Source: Lichenibacterium dinghuense | Lineage (GTDB): Bacteria; Pseudomonadota; Alphaproteobacteria; Rhizobiales; Beijerinckiaceae | Direction: 5' to 3' | DNA: 64,000 bases | Assembly: GCF_021730615.1 (NCBI RefSeq) | Contig: NZ_JAJLMN010000001.1 | Coordinates: forward strand, 992,001 to 1,056,000 | Shown here: piece after piece, positions 25,753-35,653 of the stretch | How the letters are laid out: every line of letters starts with the position of its first letter | Numbering within the stretch: position 1 is the stretch's first letter | Translations under genes and position numbers: made by a program | The notes under the pieces: generated by a model | What the model was told of the DNA's origin: nothing | What the model saw: the letters and a program-made list of their open reading frames with translations, nothing else | The model's database searches: none

Positions 25753-28095
25753 TCACGGAGGCGGCGCCCAGTAGCCCCCGACGCCCTCCTCGCACCCCGC
25801 CTCGCAGGTCGTCTCCAGCACCAGCTCCGCCGTGCCCGGCGGCAGCGCGACCGACATGGACTGCGGCGCGCGGTCGGCCGCGGCGGCGCGGTCGAGGCAG
25901 CGCCGCCACAGCGGCGCCTCGCCGGCGGCGGGGCGGACCGCGAAGCACAGCCGTCCCGCGCCCGGCGGCGCATCCTCGGCCAGCGCGAGGCCGAAGCCGA
26001 GGTCGAGCCGCGACAGGCCGGCGACCGGGACGGCGAGGCGCGAGGGCGGCGCCGTGCCGAGGTCGGGCGCCCCCGGCGGGAGGGCCTGAGCGTCCGCGAC
26101 GGCCTGCCAGGCCGAAGTCGGCGCCGTCGAGGCCGGGGCGTCGCCGCCCGTCACGTCCCGCAGCTCGACGCTGATGCGGGGCGACAGCAGCGCCCGCAGC
26201 CGCGGCGGCACGTGGAGGCTGAAACCCGCCACGGTGCGGTCCGGCGGCGGCGCGACGCCGTCCGCCAGCGCGTCGAAATCGGCCGCGTCGTCGACCAGGG
26301 GCGACAGGACGAAGCCCGCCGCGCCGATCCCCGACACGAAGCGGTAGGACGCCGCGTGGCCGTCCGCGAAGCGCACCGCCATCGTCAGGGCCGGCGGCTT
26401 GAACAGGAAGGCGGCCAGCCGCCCGAGCAGCGTCGGGCGCACGTCGACGGCGGCGAGCACGGCCCGCACCCCGCCGCCGAGGGGCGCCACCGGCACCTCC
26501 TCGTCGAAGCCGACCTCGCTCCGCTCCGGCGCGCCGACCGCGAAGGGCGCCGGGACGGCGCGCCGGTGCAGCGCCAGGAGGTCGCCGAGGCGCCGCTCCG
26601 GGCGGTAGAGCCGCAGGAGGTCGAGCCAGAGCCCGCCTTCGGCCAGGTTGGGGTAGCGGCCGTCCACCGACAGGCCGCCGCCGGCGCCCTCCGGTCCGAA
26701 CAGAACCCAGGCCGGCGCCCGCGGGCCTTCGAGGAAGGTGCGGTTCATCGCGACGAGCGCCGGCGTGTAGGTGGAATATTCCTGGAAGCTCGGGCGCGGG
26801 CGGTAGTCCAGCCCGGCGGCCAGCACCCGGCCCTGCCGCGACGGGATGACGTCGACGCCGCCGGGGAGCGGCGGCAGGGGCGCGAGGTCGGCGAGCTGGC
26901 GCCAGCGCGCCGCCGTGGCGGCGCGGCGGGCCTGCGCGAAACCCGCGGGGTCGCGCGCGAGCTCGGCGGCCGCGGCGAGCTGCGCGGCCGGCCCCGCGAC
27001 CAGGACCCTTTCCGCGGCCGCGCGCGAGCCGGCCGGCGCCGCCGCGGGCCCGACGAGCGCGAGGCCGAGCAGCGCGGCCCCCGCAGCCGCCGCGGCCGGG
27101 ACCGCCGCGGCGGCGCGGGACCGGAACCGCGCGGGCGCCGCGAGCGCGGCGGCCAGCGCCAGCCCGAACCACGCGATCAGCGTGTGCGTGTCCTGCCGCA
27201 CGAAGCCGGCCTTGAACAGGATCAGCAGCAGCCAGGCGAGGCCGAGCGGCAGCGCGATCCGCGAGCCGTGCCGGCCCCGCGCCCGTTCCGACGCGGCGGC
27301 GAGGCCGACCAGGGCGACCGCGGCGAGGGCGAAGGCCGCGACCTCGCCCCGGCGGCCGTCGATCGCCATGGCCTCGCTGTAGCCCGCGATGACCTGCCCC
27401 TGCCCCTGCAGGAACAGCGGCAGGTCGCTCAGCCGCTGCCCGTAGAGCAGGTCGGCGGCCAGGAAGCCGAGCGCGCAGGCGGCGGCGAGCACGGGCGCGC
27501 GGCGGCGCAGCAGGGCCGCGGCGTCGGCGAGCAGGAACAGGGGCAGGGCCGCCAGCGGGAAGCTCATCTTCGCCATGCCGACCGCGCCCACGGCGAAGGC
27601 CGCCGCGCCCGCGACGGCGGCCGGCCCGGCGCCGGCGCCGGACAGGCGGAGCAGCGCGGGCGCGAGCGGGAGCACCAGGAAGAAGCTGTCCGGGTAGCCG
27701 GTCGACAGGGCCGCGATCAGCCCCACGGCGAGGGCCGCGCCGACCCGCCGGCCCGGCGGCACGGCCAGCGCCGTGCAGGCCCCGAACAGCAGGCAGGTGG
27801 CGAGCAGGATCGGCAGCGTCAGCGTGAGGTAGGTGCCGTTGAAGTACCCCGTCACCAGCGAGGCGGCCGGCCCGTAGGTGAAGGCGAGGTCGGGCCCCCA
27901 GCGCAGGCCACGCGCCGCGGCCTCGCCCATCACGGCCACCCAGGAGGCGTCGAGGCCGGGCTGCGGCACCGCCGGGGTGAAGGGACGGAAGGCCGCGACC
28001 GCGAGCCAGCCCCCGAGGGTGACGGCCACCGCCGCGGCCCCGGCCGTCGATCGTCGGCCCTTCGGCGGGCGATCCGGTCCGTCGGTGGCGGTCAT
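25753..28095 (-). CDS. large polytopic membrane protein, GT-C glycosyltransferase-like
   Basis: 780 residues from ATG 28095. Residues about 20-450 contain some 10-12 hydrophobic helices; the C-terminal 330 residues look extracytoplasmic and rich in beta strands. The first periplasmic loop has LDASWVAVMGEAAARGLRWG with LAFTYGPAA, a pattern I associate with GT-C-type membrane glycosyltransferases whose acidic loop residue is catalytic. That assignment is tentative. The C-terminal part ends with PPGTAELVLETTCEAG. The ABC exporter gene follows 131 nt downstream on the same strand, so a cell-envelope role for both is possible. Confidence 0.65.
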   Translation of the reverse strand: MTATDGPDRPPKGRRSTAGAAAVAVTLGGWLAVAAFRPFTPAVPQPGLDASWVAVMGEAAARGLRWGPDLAFTYGPAASLVTGYFNGTYLTLTLPILLATCLLFGACTALAVPPGRRVGAALAVGLIAALSTGYPDSFFLVLPLAPALLRLSGAGAGPAAVAGAAAFAVGAVGMAKMSFPLAALPLFLLADAAALLRRRAPVLAAACALGFLAADLLYGQRLSDLPLFLQGQGQVIAGYSEAMAIDGRRGEVAAFALAAVALVGLAAASERARGRHGSRIALPLGLAWLLLILFKAGFVRQDTHTLIAWFGLALAAALAAPARFRSRAAAAVPAAAAAGAALLGLALVGPAAAPAGSRAAAERVLVAGPAAQLAAAAELARDPAGFAQARRAATAARWRQLADLAPLPPLPGGVDVIPSRQGRVLAAGLDYRPRPSFQEYSTYTPALVAMNRTFLEGPRAPAWVLFGPEGAGGGLSVDGRYPNLAEGGLWLDLLRLYRPERRLGDLLALHRRAVPAPFAVGAPERSEVGFDEEVPVAPLGGGVRAVLAAVDVRPTLLGRLAAFLFKPPALTMAVRFADGHAASYRFVSGIGAAGFVLSPLVDDAADFDALADGVAPPPDRTVAGFSLHVPPRLRALLSPRISVELRDVTGGDAPASTAPTSAWQAVADAQALPPGAPDLGTAPPSRLAVPVAGLSRLDLGFGLALAEDAPPGAGRLCFAVRPAAGEAPLWRRCLDRAAAADRAPQSMSVALPPGTAELVLETTCEAGCEEGVGGYWAPPP

Positions 28096-28297
28096 GGCGT
28101 CTCGTTCGTCCGGTGCGGCGCGGCGAGCACCGGCGGGAGCGGTAGCGGCGCGGGCGCGTCCGCACAAGCCGGGGCGGGGTCCGCCGGCCGATCGGCCCCG
28201 ATGGGTTCGGCCGGCCGCGCAACGACGGGGCCGCCCGGGCGTTGGCGCGGTCGAGGCCCCGCAGCATCGTCGCCGCGTCCCGGTCACAGGAGGAACC

Positions 28298-29002
28298 ATG
28301 TCCCGCCGAGCCATCACGATCGCGGCCGTCCTCGCCGGCCTCGCCCCCGCCGCGGTCCTGGCCGCCCCGCCGGCCGCGGCGCCCGCCGCGGACGCGCGGG
28401 CCGCCGGCGCCGAGCCCGACCCCGTCGGCGCCCACGCCGCCATCGCGCAGGCGCAGGAGCGGCTGGCCGAGATGGACGCGACCATCTCCGTGCTGCAGGA
28501 CGACGCCGACAAGGTGGATGCCGCCGCCCGCCAGAAGGCCCACGACGCCGTCGTGGCGCTGAAGACGGTGCGCGACTCCTACAAGAACCAGATCGCCACG
28601 GTGTCGGCCCAGGCCCGGCAGATGACGGTGGACCAGCTCCGCACCGCCCGCGCCGCGCTCGAAGCGCCCTACAAGCAGTTCGACGCGGCGACCGACGCCG
28701 CCGTGGCGCAGTTCCGGCTCGACGTCGCCCAGCGCAAGGCCGTGGTCGAGGCGCGGCTCAAGGCCGAGCAGAGCTACTGGCTCGGCGTCGCCGGCGACCT
28801 GCAGGGCAAGGTCGCCGACCTCACGGCGGAGCAGCGCGACGCCGTCGAGGCGCGCATCGCGGCCGTGAAGGGCCGGGCCGCCGCCGCACAGGCGCGCCTC
28901 GCGAAGCTGTCCACGGCGACCAGGACGGCGTGGTCGGCCCTGAAGCAGGGCTTCATCAGCTCCGGCCGCATCCTCACGGACGCCTACAACACGAACCGCT
29001 GA
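28298..29002 (+). CDS. exported coiled-coil protein, function unknown
   Basis: 234 residues from ATG 28298 with a strong AGGAGGA site at 28288-28294. A signal peptide (MSRRAITIAAVLAGLAPAAV) is followed by an Ala/Pro linker and then roughly 190 residues of continuous helix with heptad character (AHAAIAQAQERLAEMDATIS to ARLAKLSTATRTAWSALKQG). It resembles periplasmic helical-bundle proteins of unknown function; there are no cysteines and no enzyme motif. Convergent with the response regulator gene at 29449. Confidence 0.7.
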   Translation: MSRRAITIAAVLAGLAPAAVLAAPPAAAPAADARAAGAEPDPVGAHAAIAQAQERLAEMDATISVLQDDADKVDAAARQKAHDAVVALKTVRDSYKNQIATVSAQARQMTVDQLRTARAALEAPYKQFDAATDAAVAQFRLDVAQRKAVVEARLKAEQSYWLGVAGDLQGKVADLTAEQRDAVEARIAAVKGRAAAAQARLAKLSTATRTAWSALKQGFISSGRILTDAYNTNR

Positions 29003-29059
29003 CGCCGGGGCGCCGCGACCCCGCCGGGGCGTGGCGGCCGCCCGCGGGGCGGATCGGGT

Positions 29060-29449
29060 TCAGTGCGCCGACACCATGCCGGCCACGCGGGCCACCATGT
29101 CCTCCGGCAGCCAGGGCTTGCGGATGAACCCGGCGCAGGGTGGCAGCAGGCGAGGGTCGACCAGCGGGCCGCCCGAGGTGATCAGCACCGGCACGCCCGG
29201 CCACAGCCGGTCCAGGATGGCGACGAGCTCCAGCCCGTTCACGGAGCCGGGCATCTGCACGTCGGTCACGATGGCGGCCGTCTCGCCGCCGTGCTCGCGC
29301 AGGTAGGGCAAGGCGGCGTCGGCGCAGTCGAACTCGACCACGGTGAAGCCGTTGTCTTCGAGCTCGCAGACCGCGAGGTCGCGCACGAGGAACTCGTCCT
29401 CGACGACCACAACGGTCCGCCGGGACCCTGAGTTGTGAAGCTGTGCCAT
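29060..29449 (-). CDS. single-domain response regulator (CheY-like receiver)
   Basis: 129 residues. VVVVEDEFLVRDLAVCELED is the acidic N-terminal segment, TDVQMPGSVNGLELV carries the phospho-Asp, the Thr/Ser position is in VLITSGGP, and IRKPWLPEDMV holds the Lys-Pro. This matches FixJ/PAS-kinase-associated stand-alone receivers frequent in Methylobacterium and Rhizobium. No partner kinase is in the window. Confidence 0.88.
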   Translation of the reverse strand: MAQLHNSGSRRTVVVVEDEFLVRDLAVCELEDNGFTVVEFDCADAALPYLREHGGETAAIVTDVQMPGSVNGLELVAILDRLWPGVPVLITSGGPLVDPRLLPPCAGFIRKPWLPEDMVARVAGMVSAH

Positions 29450-29541
29450 GTCATCGTAACGACACGCTGTCGGGGGAGTTCCGGAGCATTCGAACGATCC
29501 GGTTCACCATGCTTTACCACGCGTAAAAAGGTGTCATCGCC

Positions 29542-30255
29542 GTGCTCCTGCTGGCCGACGCGCTCGCCGCTTTCCGCGAGATCCTGACCCCGCCGTTCCG
29601 CGCGGCGCTCATCAAGGTGCTGGGGCTCACGCTGCTGATCCTCGTCGGCGCCGTGGCGCTGCTCGACCACGGGCTGCTGCTGCTCGTGGCCGTCCACGCC
29701 GCCTGGCTGTCGACCCTGATCGGCCTCGTGGCGGGGCTGGGGCTGCTCGTGGGCTCGGTGTTCCTGGTCGCGCCGGTGTCGTCGGTCGTGGCGGGGTTCT
29801 TCATCGACGACCTCGCGGAGCGCGTGGAGCGCGACCTCGACCCGCTGTCGCCGCCGGGCCGCCCGCTTCACATCATGCCCGCGGTGGTGTTGTCGGTGCG
29901 GTTCGGCGCGCTGCAGCTCGGCGTGACGCTGGTGGCGCTGCTGCTGCTGCTCGTGCCCGGCGTCAACGCCGTGGCGTTCCTGGGCGCCAACGCCTACCTG
30001 CTCGGCCGGCAGTATTACGAGTTCGTGGCGCTGCGCCACCTGCCGCCCGCCGACGCGGAAGCGCTGCGCAGGCGCCACGGCACCCGCATCTTCCTCGCCG
30101 GGCTCGTGATGGCGGCCGTGGTGGCGGTGCCGGTGCTGAACCTGCTGACGCCGCTCTTCGCTACCGCCTTCATGGTGCGGGTGTTCAAGCGCCTGCCCGA
30201 GGTCCGCGCCGACCCGCGCCGCTTCCAGCCCTGGGAGGGCCGCCGCGCCCTATGA
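29542..30255 (+). CDS. EI24/CysZ-like membrane protein
   Basis: 237 residues from GTG 29542. Four main hydrophobic segments (about residues 25-50, 60-90, 120-150, 195-215) and the VAPVSSVVAGFFIDDLAERVE loop fit the EI24 domain family, which includes the sulfate permease CysZ. The segment FLGANAYLLGRQYYEFVALR is the most conserved part of the family. No cysteine-biosynthesis gene is nearby, so sulfate transport is only the family default. Its last codons overlap the convergent SDR gene by 6 nt. Confidence 0.82.
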   Translation: MLLLADALAAFREILTPPFRAALIKVLGLTLLILVGAVALLDHGLLLLVAVHAAWLSTLIGLVAGLGLLVGSVFLVAPVSSVVAGFFIDDLAERVERDLDPLSPPGRPLHIMPAVVLSVRFGALQLGVTLVALLLLLVPGVNAVAFLGANAYLLGRQYYEFVALRHLPPADAEALRRRHGTRIFLAGLVMAAVVAVPVLNLLTPLFATAFMVRVFKRLPEVRADPRRFQPWEGRRAL

Positions 30256-31062
30256 CGCCCAGTTCGTCGCGAAGTCGCCGTAGAGCGTGAGGCCGCCGCA
30301 GGCGTAGACGGTCTGGCCCGTGATGTAGCGCGCGTCGTCGGAGGCCAGGAACGCGAAGACGGTCGCGATCTCCTCGGCCGAGGCCGCGCGTCCCATGGGG
30401 ATGTGCGCCTCCACCGCGGCCCGCGCCGCGGGGTCGCCGGTCCAGGCGGCGTTCATGTCGGTGGTGACGGCGCCCGGCCCCACCGCGTTGACCCGGATGC
30501 CGCGCGACGCGAACTCCAGCGCCAGCGTGCGCGTGAGGTTGCCGAGCCCGCCCTTGGCGACCGAGTAGGCCGCGTAGCCGGGCTTGGGGATCAGCTCGTG
30601 CACGCTCGTCGTGTTGATGATCGTGCCGCTCCCCTGCGGCAGGAACAGGCGCAGCGCCGCGCGCGAGCACAGGGCCGGGCCGATCAGGTCGACGCCGAGC
30701 ACGCGCAGGAAAGCCGCGTCGTCGAAGCCCTCGCCCGGCGTCGGGACCTGCATGCCGGCGTTGTTGACCAGCACGTGGAGCCGGCCGCAGCGGGCCGCGA
30801 CGTCCGCGAACATCCGCTCCACCGCGGCGGCGTCCGACACGTCGGCCTCGGCGGCGGCGTGCGTGCGGGCGGGATGGCCCTCGGCCGCCGAGGCCGCGTG
30901 CAGCGCCGCCACCGCGGCCTCGGCCGCCTCGGCGTCGCGCCAATGGTTGACCACCACGGTCGCGCCTTCGCGCGCGTAGAGCTCGGCGACGGCGCGGCCG
31001 ATGCCGCGCGACGCGCCCGTCACCAGCGCGACGCGGTCCGTCAAGCGGTGCGCGTTCCTCAT
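30250..31062 (-). CDS. SDR-family oxidoreductase
   Basis: 270 residues from ATG 31062 with AGAACGAAGG upstream. TGASRGIGRAV is the cofactor glycine loop, NNAGMQVPTPGEG the NNAG motif, INTTSVHE the catalytic Ser and YAAYSVAKGGLGNLT the Tyr-Lys pair. It resembles glucose 1-dehydrogenase or 3-oxoacyl-ACP reductase-type SDRs. The start is 14 nt after the stop of the metal-transporter gene, so both are probably one transcript, although no metabolic link is obvious. Confidence 0.9.
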   Translation of the reverse strand: MRNAHRLTDRVALVTGASRGIGRAVAELYAREGATVVVNHWRDAEAAEAAVAALHAASAAEGHPARTHAAAEADVSDAAAVERMFADVAARCGRLHVLVNNAGMQVPTPGEGFDDAAFLRVLGVDLIGPALCSRAALRLFLPQGSGTIINTTSVHELIPKPGYAAYSVAKGGLGNLTRTLALEFASRGIRVNAVGPGAVTTDMNAAWTGDPAARAAVEAHIPMGRAASAEEIATVFAFLASDDARYITGQTVYACGGLTLYGDFATNWAS

Positions 31063-31076
31063 CCTTCGTTCTCCTG

Positions 31077-32033
31077 TCAGACCACGGTCTCGGGGGCCAG
31101 CGCGCAGACGGTGGCGGCGTCGGTCTCGACCTGCAGCGTCGCGTGGCCGATGCCGAAGCGCTCGCGCAGCCCCGCGCAGCACGCCATCAGGGCGTCGTCG
31201 CCGGGGTGGCCGCCCGGCATGACGAGGTGGGCGGTCAGGGCCGTCTCGGTGGTCGAGATCGGCCAGATGTGGAGGTCGTGCAGCCCCTGCACGCCCGGCC
31301 GCTCGGCGAGGAAGCGTCGCACCGCCGCGGGCTCGATGCCGGGCGGCACGGCTCCCATGGCCAGGACGGTGCTGTCGCGCAGCAGGCTCCAGGTGCCCCA
31401 CACGATGACGGCGTTGACCGCGAGGCTGACCGCGGGGTCGACCCACAGCCACCCGGTGAGCAGGATGAGGAGGCCCGCCGCCACCACGCCGGCCGACACG
31501 ACGGCGTCGGCGAGCATGTGGACGAAGGCGCCGCGCAGGTTCAGGTCGCCGTGGCGGCCCGCGGCGAACAGGAGGGCGCAGCCCCCGTTGACGGCGATGC
31601 CGGCCGCGGCGACGGCCATCACGGTCCAGGGCGCGACGGGCTCGGGCTGCGCGAACCGGAGGATCGCCTCCCAGGACAGGCCGCCCACCACCACGAGCAG
31701 GAACACGGCGTTGAACAGCGCCGCCAGGATCGACGACGAGCCGAATCCGTAGGTGAAGCGCCGCGTCGGGGCCCGCCGCGTCAGCGCGTGGGCGCCGCCC
31801 GCCACCGCCAGGCCCAGCACGTCGGACAGGTTGTGGCCCGCGTCGGCCAGCAGCGCCATGGAATGGCCGAGCAGCCCGAAGACGGCCTCGGCCACCACGA
31901 AGCCGGCGTTGAGCGCGATGCCGAGCGCGAAGGCGCGGCCGAACGAGGCGGGCGCGTGGGAATGGCCGCCGGGGCCGTGGGCGTGCCCGTGATGGCCGTG
32001 GCCGGCGTGGTCATGGTCCGCGGGGTGAGGCAA
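31077..32033 (-). CDS. cation diffusion facilitator (CDF) metal exporter
   Basis: 318 residues from a TTG start at 32033, chosen because GAGGAG sits 9 nt upstream and no ATG is near. The N-terminus is a His-rich metal-binding tail, six TM helices follow, and the Asp/His zinc site appears as ADAGHNLSDVLG (TM2) and AFVHMLADAVVSAG (TM5). The C-terminal ferredoxin-like domain has GVQGLHDLHIWPIS. CDF proteins export Zn, Co, Cd or similar ions against protons. The HNLSD and HMLAD motifs are the Zn-CDF type (CzcD/ZitB-like). Confidence 0.92.
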   Translation of the reverse strand: MPHPADHDHAGHGHHGHAHGPGGHSHAPASFGRAFALGIALNAGFVVAEAVFGLLGHSMALLADAGHNLSDVLGLAVAGGAHALTRRAPTRRFTYGFGSSSILAALFNAVFLLVVVGGLSWEAILRFAQPEPVAPWTVMAVAAAGIAVNGGCALLFAAGRHGDLNLRGAFVHMLADAVVSAGVVAAGLLILLTGWLWVDPAVSLAVNAVIVWGTWSLLRDSTVLAMGAVPPGIEPAAVRRFLAERPGVQGLHDLHIWPISTTETALTAHLVMPGGHPGDDALMACCAGLRERFGIGHATLQVETDAATVCALAPETVV

Positions 32034-32162
32034 CGTCGGGGTCTCCTCGTCGGGATCTCAGGTCCGGCGGTCGCCGGGGATCGGGCACCCGGTCGGCGGC
32101 CCCACTTCGCGCGTCATCGCACGATATGCCCGCCGCCGCCCAGCCACTCACGGACAAGCGCG

Positions 32163-33056
32163 ATGCGATCCGACACCCTTTCCGGCATTTTCGACGGCTC
32201 CGGCGCCCCCCTGCGCCGGCGCGCGGTCCTGCTCGGCCTCGGCGCGGCCGCGCTCTGCCCCGCCGCCTCCGCCGCGGCGGAGGACGCGCTCGCCGCCGTC
32301 GAGCGGCGCAGCGGGGGGCGGCTCGGCGCCTTCGCGCTCGACACGGGCTCGGGCCGCAGCCTCGCGCACCGGGCGGACGAGCGCTTCCTGATGTGCTCCA
32401 CCACCAAGCTCGCCTCCGTGGCGGCCGTTCTGGCGCGGGTCGACGCGGGGGCCGAGCGGCTCGACCGCCGCGTCCCCTACACGGCGGCCGAGATCGCCGT
32501 GGGCTACGATCCGGACACGGCGGCCCACCTCTCCGAGGGCGGCATGACGCTGGACGCCCTGTGCCGCGCCGCGATCGTGCACAGCGACAACGGCGCCGCG
32601 AACCTCATCTTCGCGAGCCTCGGCGGCCCGGACGCCGTGACGCGCTTCGTCCGCGGGCTCGGCGACGCCGCGTCGCGCTTCGACCGGGTCGAGCCCGCCC
32701 TGAACCACCCCGACGGGGAGCGCGACACCACGACGCCGCGCGCCTTCGCGGGGCTGACCCGCGCGCTGCTGCTCGGCGACGCCCTCGCTCCCCCCTCCCG
32801 CGCGCGCCTCGACGGCTGGACGGTCGCCTGCGAGACCGGGCTGAAGCGCATCCGCGCCGGCGTGCCGGCCGGCTGGACCGTCGGCGACAAGACCGGCACC
32901 GCGGGGCCGGTCGCGGACGACGTCGCCGTGCTGCGGCCGCCCGGGCGGCCTCCGATCGTGGTGGCGGCCTATTGCGACGCGCCCGGCCTCGCCGACGCGG
33001 CGCGCGAGGCCGTGCTGGCCGAGGTCGGCCGGGTCGCGGCGGGGCTGGCCGGGTGA
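32163..33056 (+). CDS. class A serine beta-lactamase
   Basis: 297 residues from ATG 32163. A twin-arginine-like signal (LRRRAVLLGLGAAALCPAAS) is followed by a complete class A active site: Ser79-Thr-Thr-Lys82, Ser-Asp-Asn 141-143, Glu177 in EPALN (the position of Glu166) and Lys-Thr-Gly 243-245. The enzyme hydrolyses beta-lactams in the periplasm. No LysR-type ampR gene is adjacent and no mobile element flanks it, so it looks like an intrinsic chromosomal gene. Its spectrum cannot be judged from sequence alone. Confidence 0.93.
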   Translation: MRSDTLSGIFDGSGAPLRRRAVLLGLGAAALCPAASAAAEDALAAVERRSGGRLGAFALDTGSGRSLAHRADERFLMCSTTKLASVAAVLARVDAGAERLDRRVPYTAAEIAVGYDPDTAAHLSEGGMTLDALCRAAIVHSDNGAANLIFASLGGPDAVTRFVRGLGDAASRFDRVEPALNHPDGERDTTTPRAFAGLTRALLLGDALAPPSRARLDGWTVACETGLKRIRAGVPAGWTVGDKTGTAGPVADDVAVLRPPGRPPIVVAAYCDAPGLADAAREAVLAEVGRVAAGLAG

Positions 33057-33205
33057 AACGGCATCGCCGCACCGGTCGCCGCGCCCCGAAAGCGCGCTCC
33101 GCTCGGATGCCCTCCCGCCCTTTCCGGAAACGGTAACCATTCGTCGGTCAAGGTGCCGGGAGCCGCGGGGCCGCCGGGCCGATGCGGGAAAGGAAGTTCG
33201 CGACG

Positions 33206-34642
33206 ATGTTCGGACGACGCGCGTCCGGCGGGGCCGCTCCCGCCCTGGCCCCGACCCCGTCGCGGCCCGAGCCGGCCGGCGCGCCCGGCGGATATCGCCC
33301 GACGGCCGTCCCGGCCGCGCCCCCGCCGCCCGTGGCCGAGGCCCGCCGCTCGGACGACTACTACCTCACGAAAAGCACGATCTTCTCGGCCCTGATCGAG
33401 GCCATCGACCTGTCGCAGCTGTCCAAGCTCGACGCCGAGACGGCGCGGGAGGAGATCCGCGACATCGTCAACGAGATCATCTCGATCAAGAACGTCGTGA
33501 TGTCGATCGCCGAGCAGGAGGACCTGCTCGACGACATCTGCAACGACGTGCTGGGCTACGGGCCGCTGGAGCCGCTGCTGGCGCGCGACGACATCGCCGA
33601 CATCATGGTCAACGGCGCCACCCGGACCTTCATCGAGGTCAACGGCAAGATCCAGCTCACCAACATCCGCTTCCGCGACAACGCGCAGCTGATGAACATC
33701 TGCCAGCGCATCGTCAGCCAGGTGGGCCGCCGCGTCGACGAGTCCTCGCCCATCTGCGACGCGCGCCTGATGGACGGCTCGCGCGTCAACGTCATCGCGC
33801 CGCCGCTCGCCATCGACGGGCCCGCCCTCACCATCCGCAAGTTCAAGAAGGACAAGCTCACCCTCGACCAGCTCGTGAAGTTCGGCGCCATCTCGCCCGA
33901 CGGCGCCGAGGTGCTGAAGATCATCGGCAAGGTGCGCTGCAACGTGCTGATCTCGGGCGGCACGGGCTCGGGCAAGACCACGCTGCTCAACTGCCTGACC
34001 AACTACATCGAGCACGACGAGCGGGTGATCACCTGCGAGGACGCGGCCGAGCTGCAGCTCCAGCAGCCCCACACGGTGCGGCTGGAAACGCGGCCGCCGA
34101 ACCTCGAAGGCACGGGCGCCATCACGATGCGCGACCTCGTGCGCAACTGCCTGCGCATGCGGCCCGAGCGGATCATCGTCGGCGAGGTGCGCGGCCCCGA
34201 GGCCTTCGACCTGCTCCAGGCCATGAACACCGGCCACGACGGCTCGATGGGCACGCTCCACGCCAATTCGCCGCGCGAAGCCCTGAGCCGCCTCGAATCC
34301 ATGATCACCATGGGCGGCTTCTCGCTGCCGTCCAAGACCATCCGCGAGATGATCGTCACCTCGGTCGACGTGATCATCCAGGCGACGCGCCTGCGCGACG
34401 GCTCGCGCCGCATCACCCACGTGACCGAGGTGCTGGGGCTGGAGGGCGACGTGGTCATCACGCAGGACGTGATCCTCTACGACATCCTGGGCGAGGACGC
34501 GCAGGGCAAGCTGAGGGGCCGCCACCGCTCGACCGGCATCGGCCAGCCGCGCTTCATGGAGCGCGCCCGCTACTACGGCGAGGAGGAGCGCCTCGCGGCC
34601 GCGCTCGACCGCGCCGACCTCAAGGAGGGGGGCCTCCTGTGA
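33206..34642 (+). CDS. cpaF: CpaF/TadA-type secretion ATPase
   Basis: 478 residues from ATG 33206, preferred over ATG 33182 because GGAAAGGAAG precedes it at good spacing. A Pro-rich N-terminus is followed by the helical N-domain and the VirB11/PulE-like ATPase core: Walker [15 protein letters not shown], the Asp box [12 protein letters not shown], Walker [17 protein letters not shown] and the His box [15 protein letters not shown]. It powers Flp/Tad pilus assembly at the inner membrane. The downstream genes tadB and tadC overlap or follow directly. Confidence 0.96.
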   Translation: MFGRRASGGAAPALAPTPSRPEPAGAPGGYRPTAVPAAPPPPVAEARRSDDYYLTKSTIFSALIEAIDLSQLSKLDAETAREEIRDIVNEIISIKNVVMSIAEQEDLLDDICNDVLGYGPLEPLLARDDIADIMVNGATRTFIEVNGKIQLTNIRFRDNAQLMNICQRIVSQVGRRVDESSPICDARLMDGSRVNVIAPPLAIDGPALTIRKFKKDKLTLDQLVKFGAISPDGAEVLKIIGKVRCNVLISGGTGSGKTTLLNCLTNYIEHDERVITCEDAAELQLQQPHTVRLETRPPNLEGTGAITMRDLVRNCLRMRPERIIVGEVRGPEAFDLLQAMNTGHDGSMGTLHANSPREALSRLESMITMGGFSLPSKTIREMIVTSVDVIIQATRLRDGSRRITHVTEVLGLEGDVVITQDVILYDILGEDAQGKLRGRHRSTGIGQPRFMERARYYGEEERLAAALDRADLKEGGLL

Positions 34643-35634
34643 CGCTCTCGCTTCCCGCGGTCGACGGCCAGACCGCCATGGCCTACGGGCTCGGCATCGC
34701 GGCGGTCGGCTGCGCGCTGTTCGTGGCGAGCCCCTACCTGACGGGCGACATCAAGGCCGAGAAGCGCCGCGCCGCCGTGGCGACCCCCCGCGCGAAGCGC
34801 ATCGGGGCCGAGCGCGTGGTGGACGCCGCGAGCCGGCGCAAGCAGGTCGCCGACAGCCTGAAGGAGGTCGAGAGCCGCGGCAAGGCGCGGAAGGCGAGCC
34901 TCGAGATCCGCATCCAGCGGGCCGGCCTCGAGTGGAGCCGCAAGACCTACGTCACGGTGTCGGCGACGCTCGGCGTGCTGCTCGGCCTGGTCCTGCTCGC
35001 CGTGCAGGACAGCTGGGCCGTGGCGGCCGCGGCGGCGCTGGTCGGCGGCTTCGGCCTGCCGTCCTGGATCCTGGGCTACCTCAAGAAGCGCCGGCTGGCG
35101 AAGTTCTCCGCCGAGTTCCCCAACGCCATCGACGTGGTGATCCGCGGCGTGAAGGCCGGCCTGCCGCTCGGCGACTGCCTGCGCGTGATCGCCGGGGAGT
35201 CGCCCGAGCCCCTGCGCTCCGAGTTCCGCCGCGTCGTGGAATCGCAGGCCATGGGGCTCGGCATCGGCGAGGCCGTCGAGCGCATGGCCGAGCGGGTGCC
35301 GATCACCGAGACCAACTTCTTCGCCATCGTGATCGCCATCCAGGCCAAGGCCGGCGGCAACCTCACCGAGGCGCTCGGCAACCTGTCCCGCGTGGTGCGC
35401 GACCGCAAGAAGATGAAGGCCAAGGTCAAGGCCATCTCGTCGGAGGCCAAGGCCTCGGCGGGCATCATCGGCAGCCTGCCGTTCATCGTCGGCACGTTGG
35501 TGTGGCTGATGTCCCCCGACTACATCGCGCTGCTGTGGACCACCTCGACCGGCCGCATGATGCTGGCCGCCGGGCTGTTCTGGATGAGCATCGGCGTCTT
35601 CGTGATGAAGAACATGATCAACTTCGAAATCTGA
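34639..35634 (+). CDS. tadB: Tad pilus inner-membrane protein TadB
   Basis: 331 residues from GTG 34639, overlapping the cpaF stop by 4 nt with AAGGAGGGG upstream. GspF/type II secretion F domain in the second half (FSAEFPNAIDVVIRGVKAG, PLGDCLRVIAGESPEPL, AIVIAIQAKAGGNLTEALGN) between TM pairs at about residues 110-150 and 275-325. It is the usual TadB partner of CpaF in the inner-membrane platform. Confidence 0.94.
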   Translation: MTLSLPAVDGQTAMAYGLGIAAVGCALFVASPYLTGDIKAEKRRAAVATPRAKRIGAERVVDAASRRKQVADSLKEVESRGKARKASLEIRIQRAGLEWSRKTYVTVSATLGVLLGLVLLAVQDSWAVAAAAALVGGFGLPSWILGYLKKRRLAKFSAEFPNAIDVVIRGVKAGLPLGDCLRVIAGESPEPLRSEFRRVVESQAMGLGIGEAVERMAERVPITETNFFAIVIAIQAKAGGNLTEALGNLSRVVRDRKKMKAKVKAISSEAKASAGIIGSLPFIVGTLVWLMSPDYIALLWTTSTGRMMLAAGLFWMSIGVFVMKNMINFEI

Positions 35635-35653
35635 CCGACCAAGCGCCCTCGCG

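Noticed and set aside
32163-33056. Acquired antibiotic-resistance island
   Set aside because: The class A beta-lactamase has the same GC as its neighbours and no integron, IS or transfer gene beside it.
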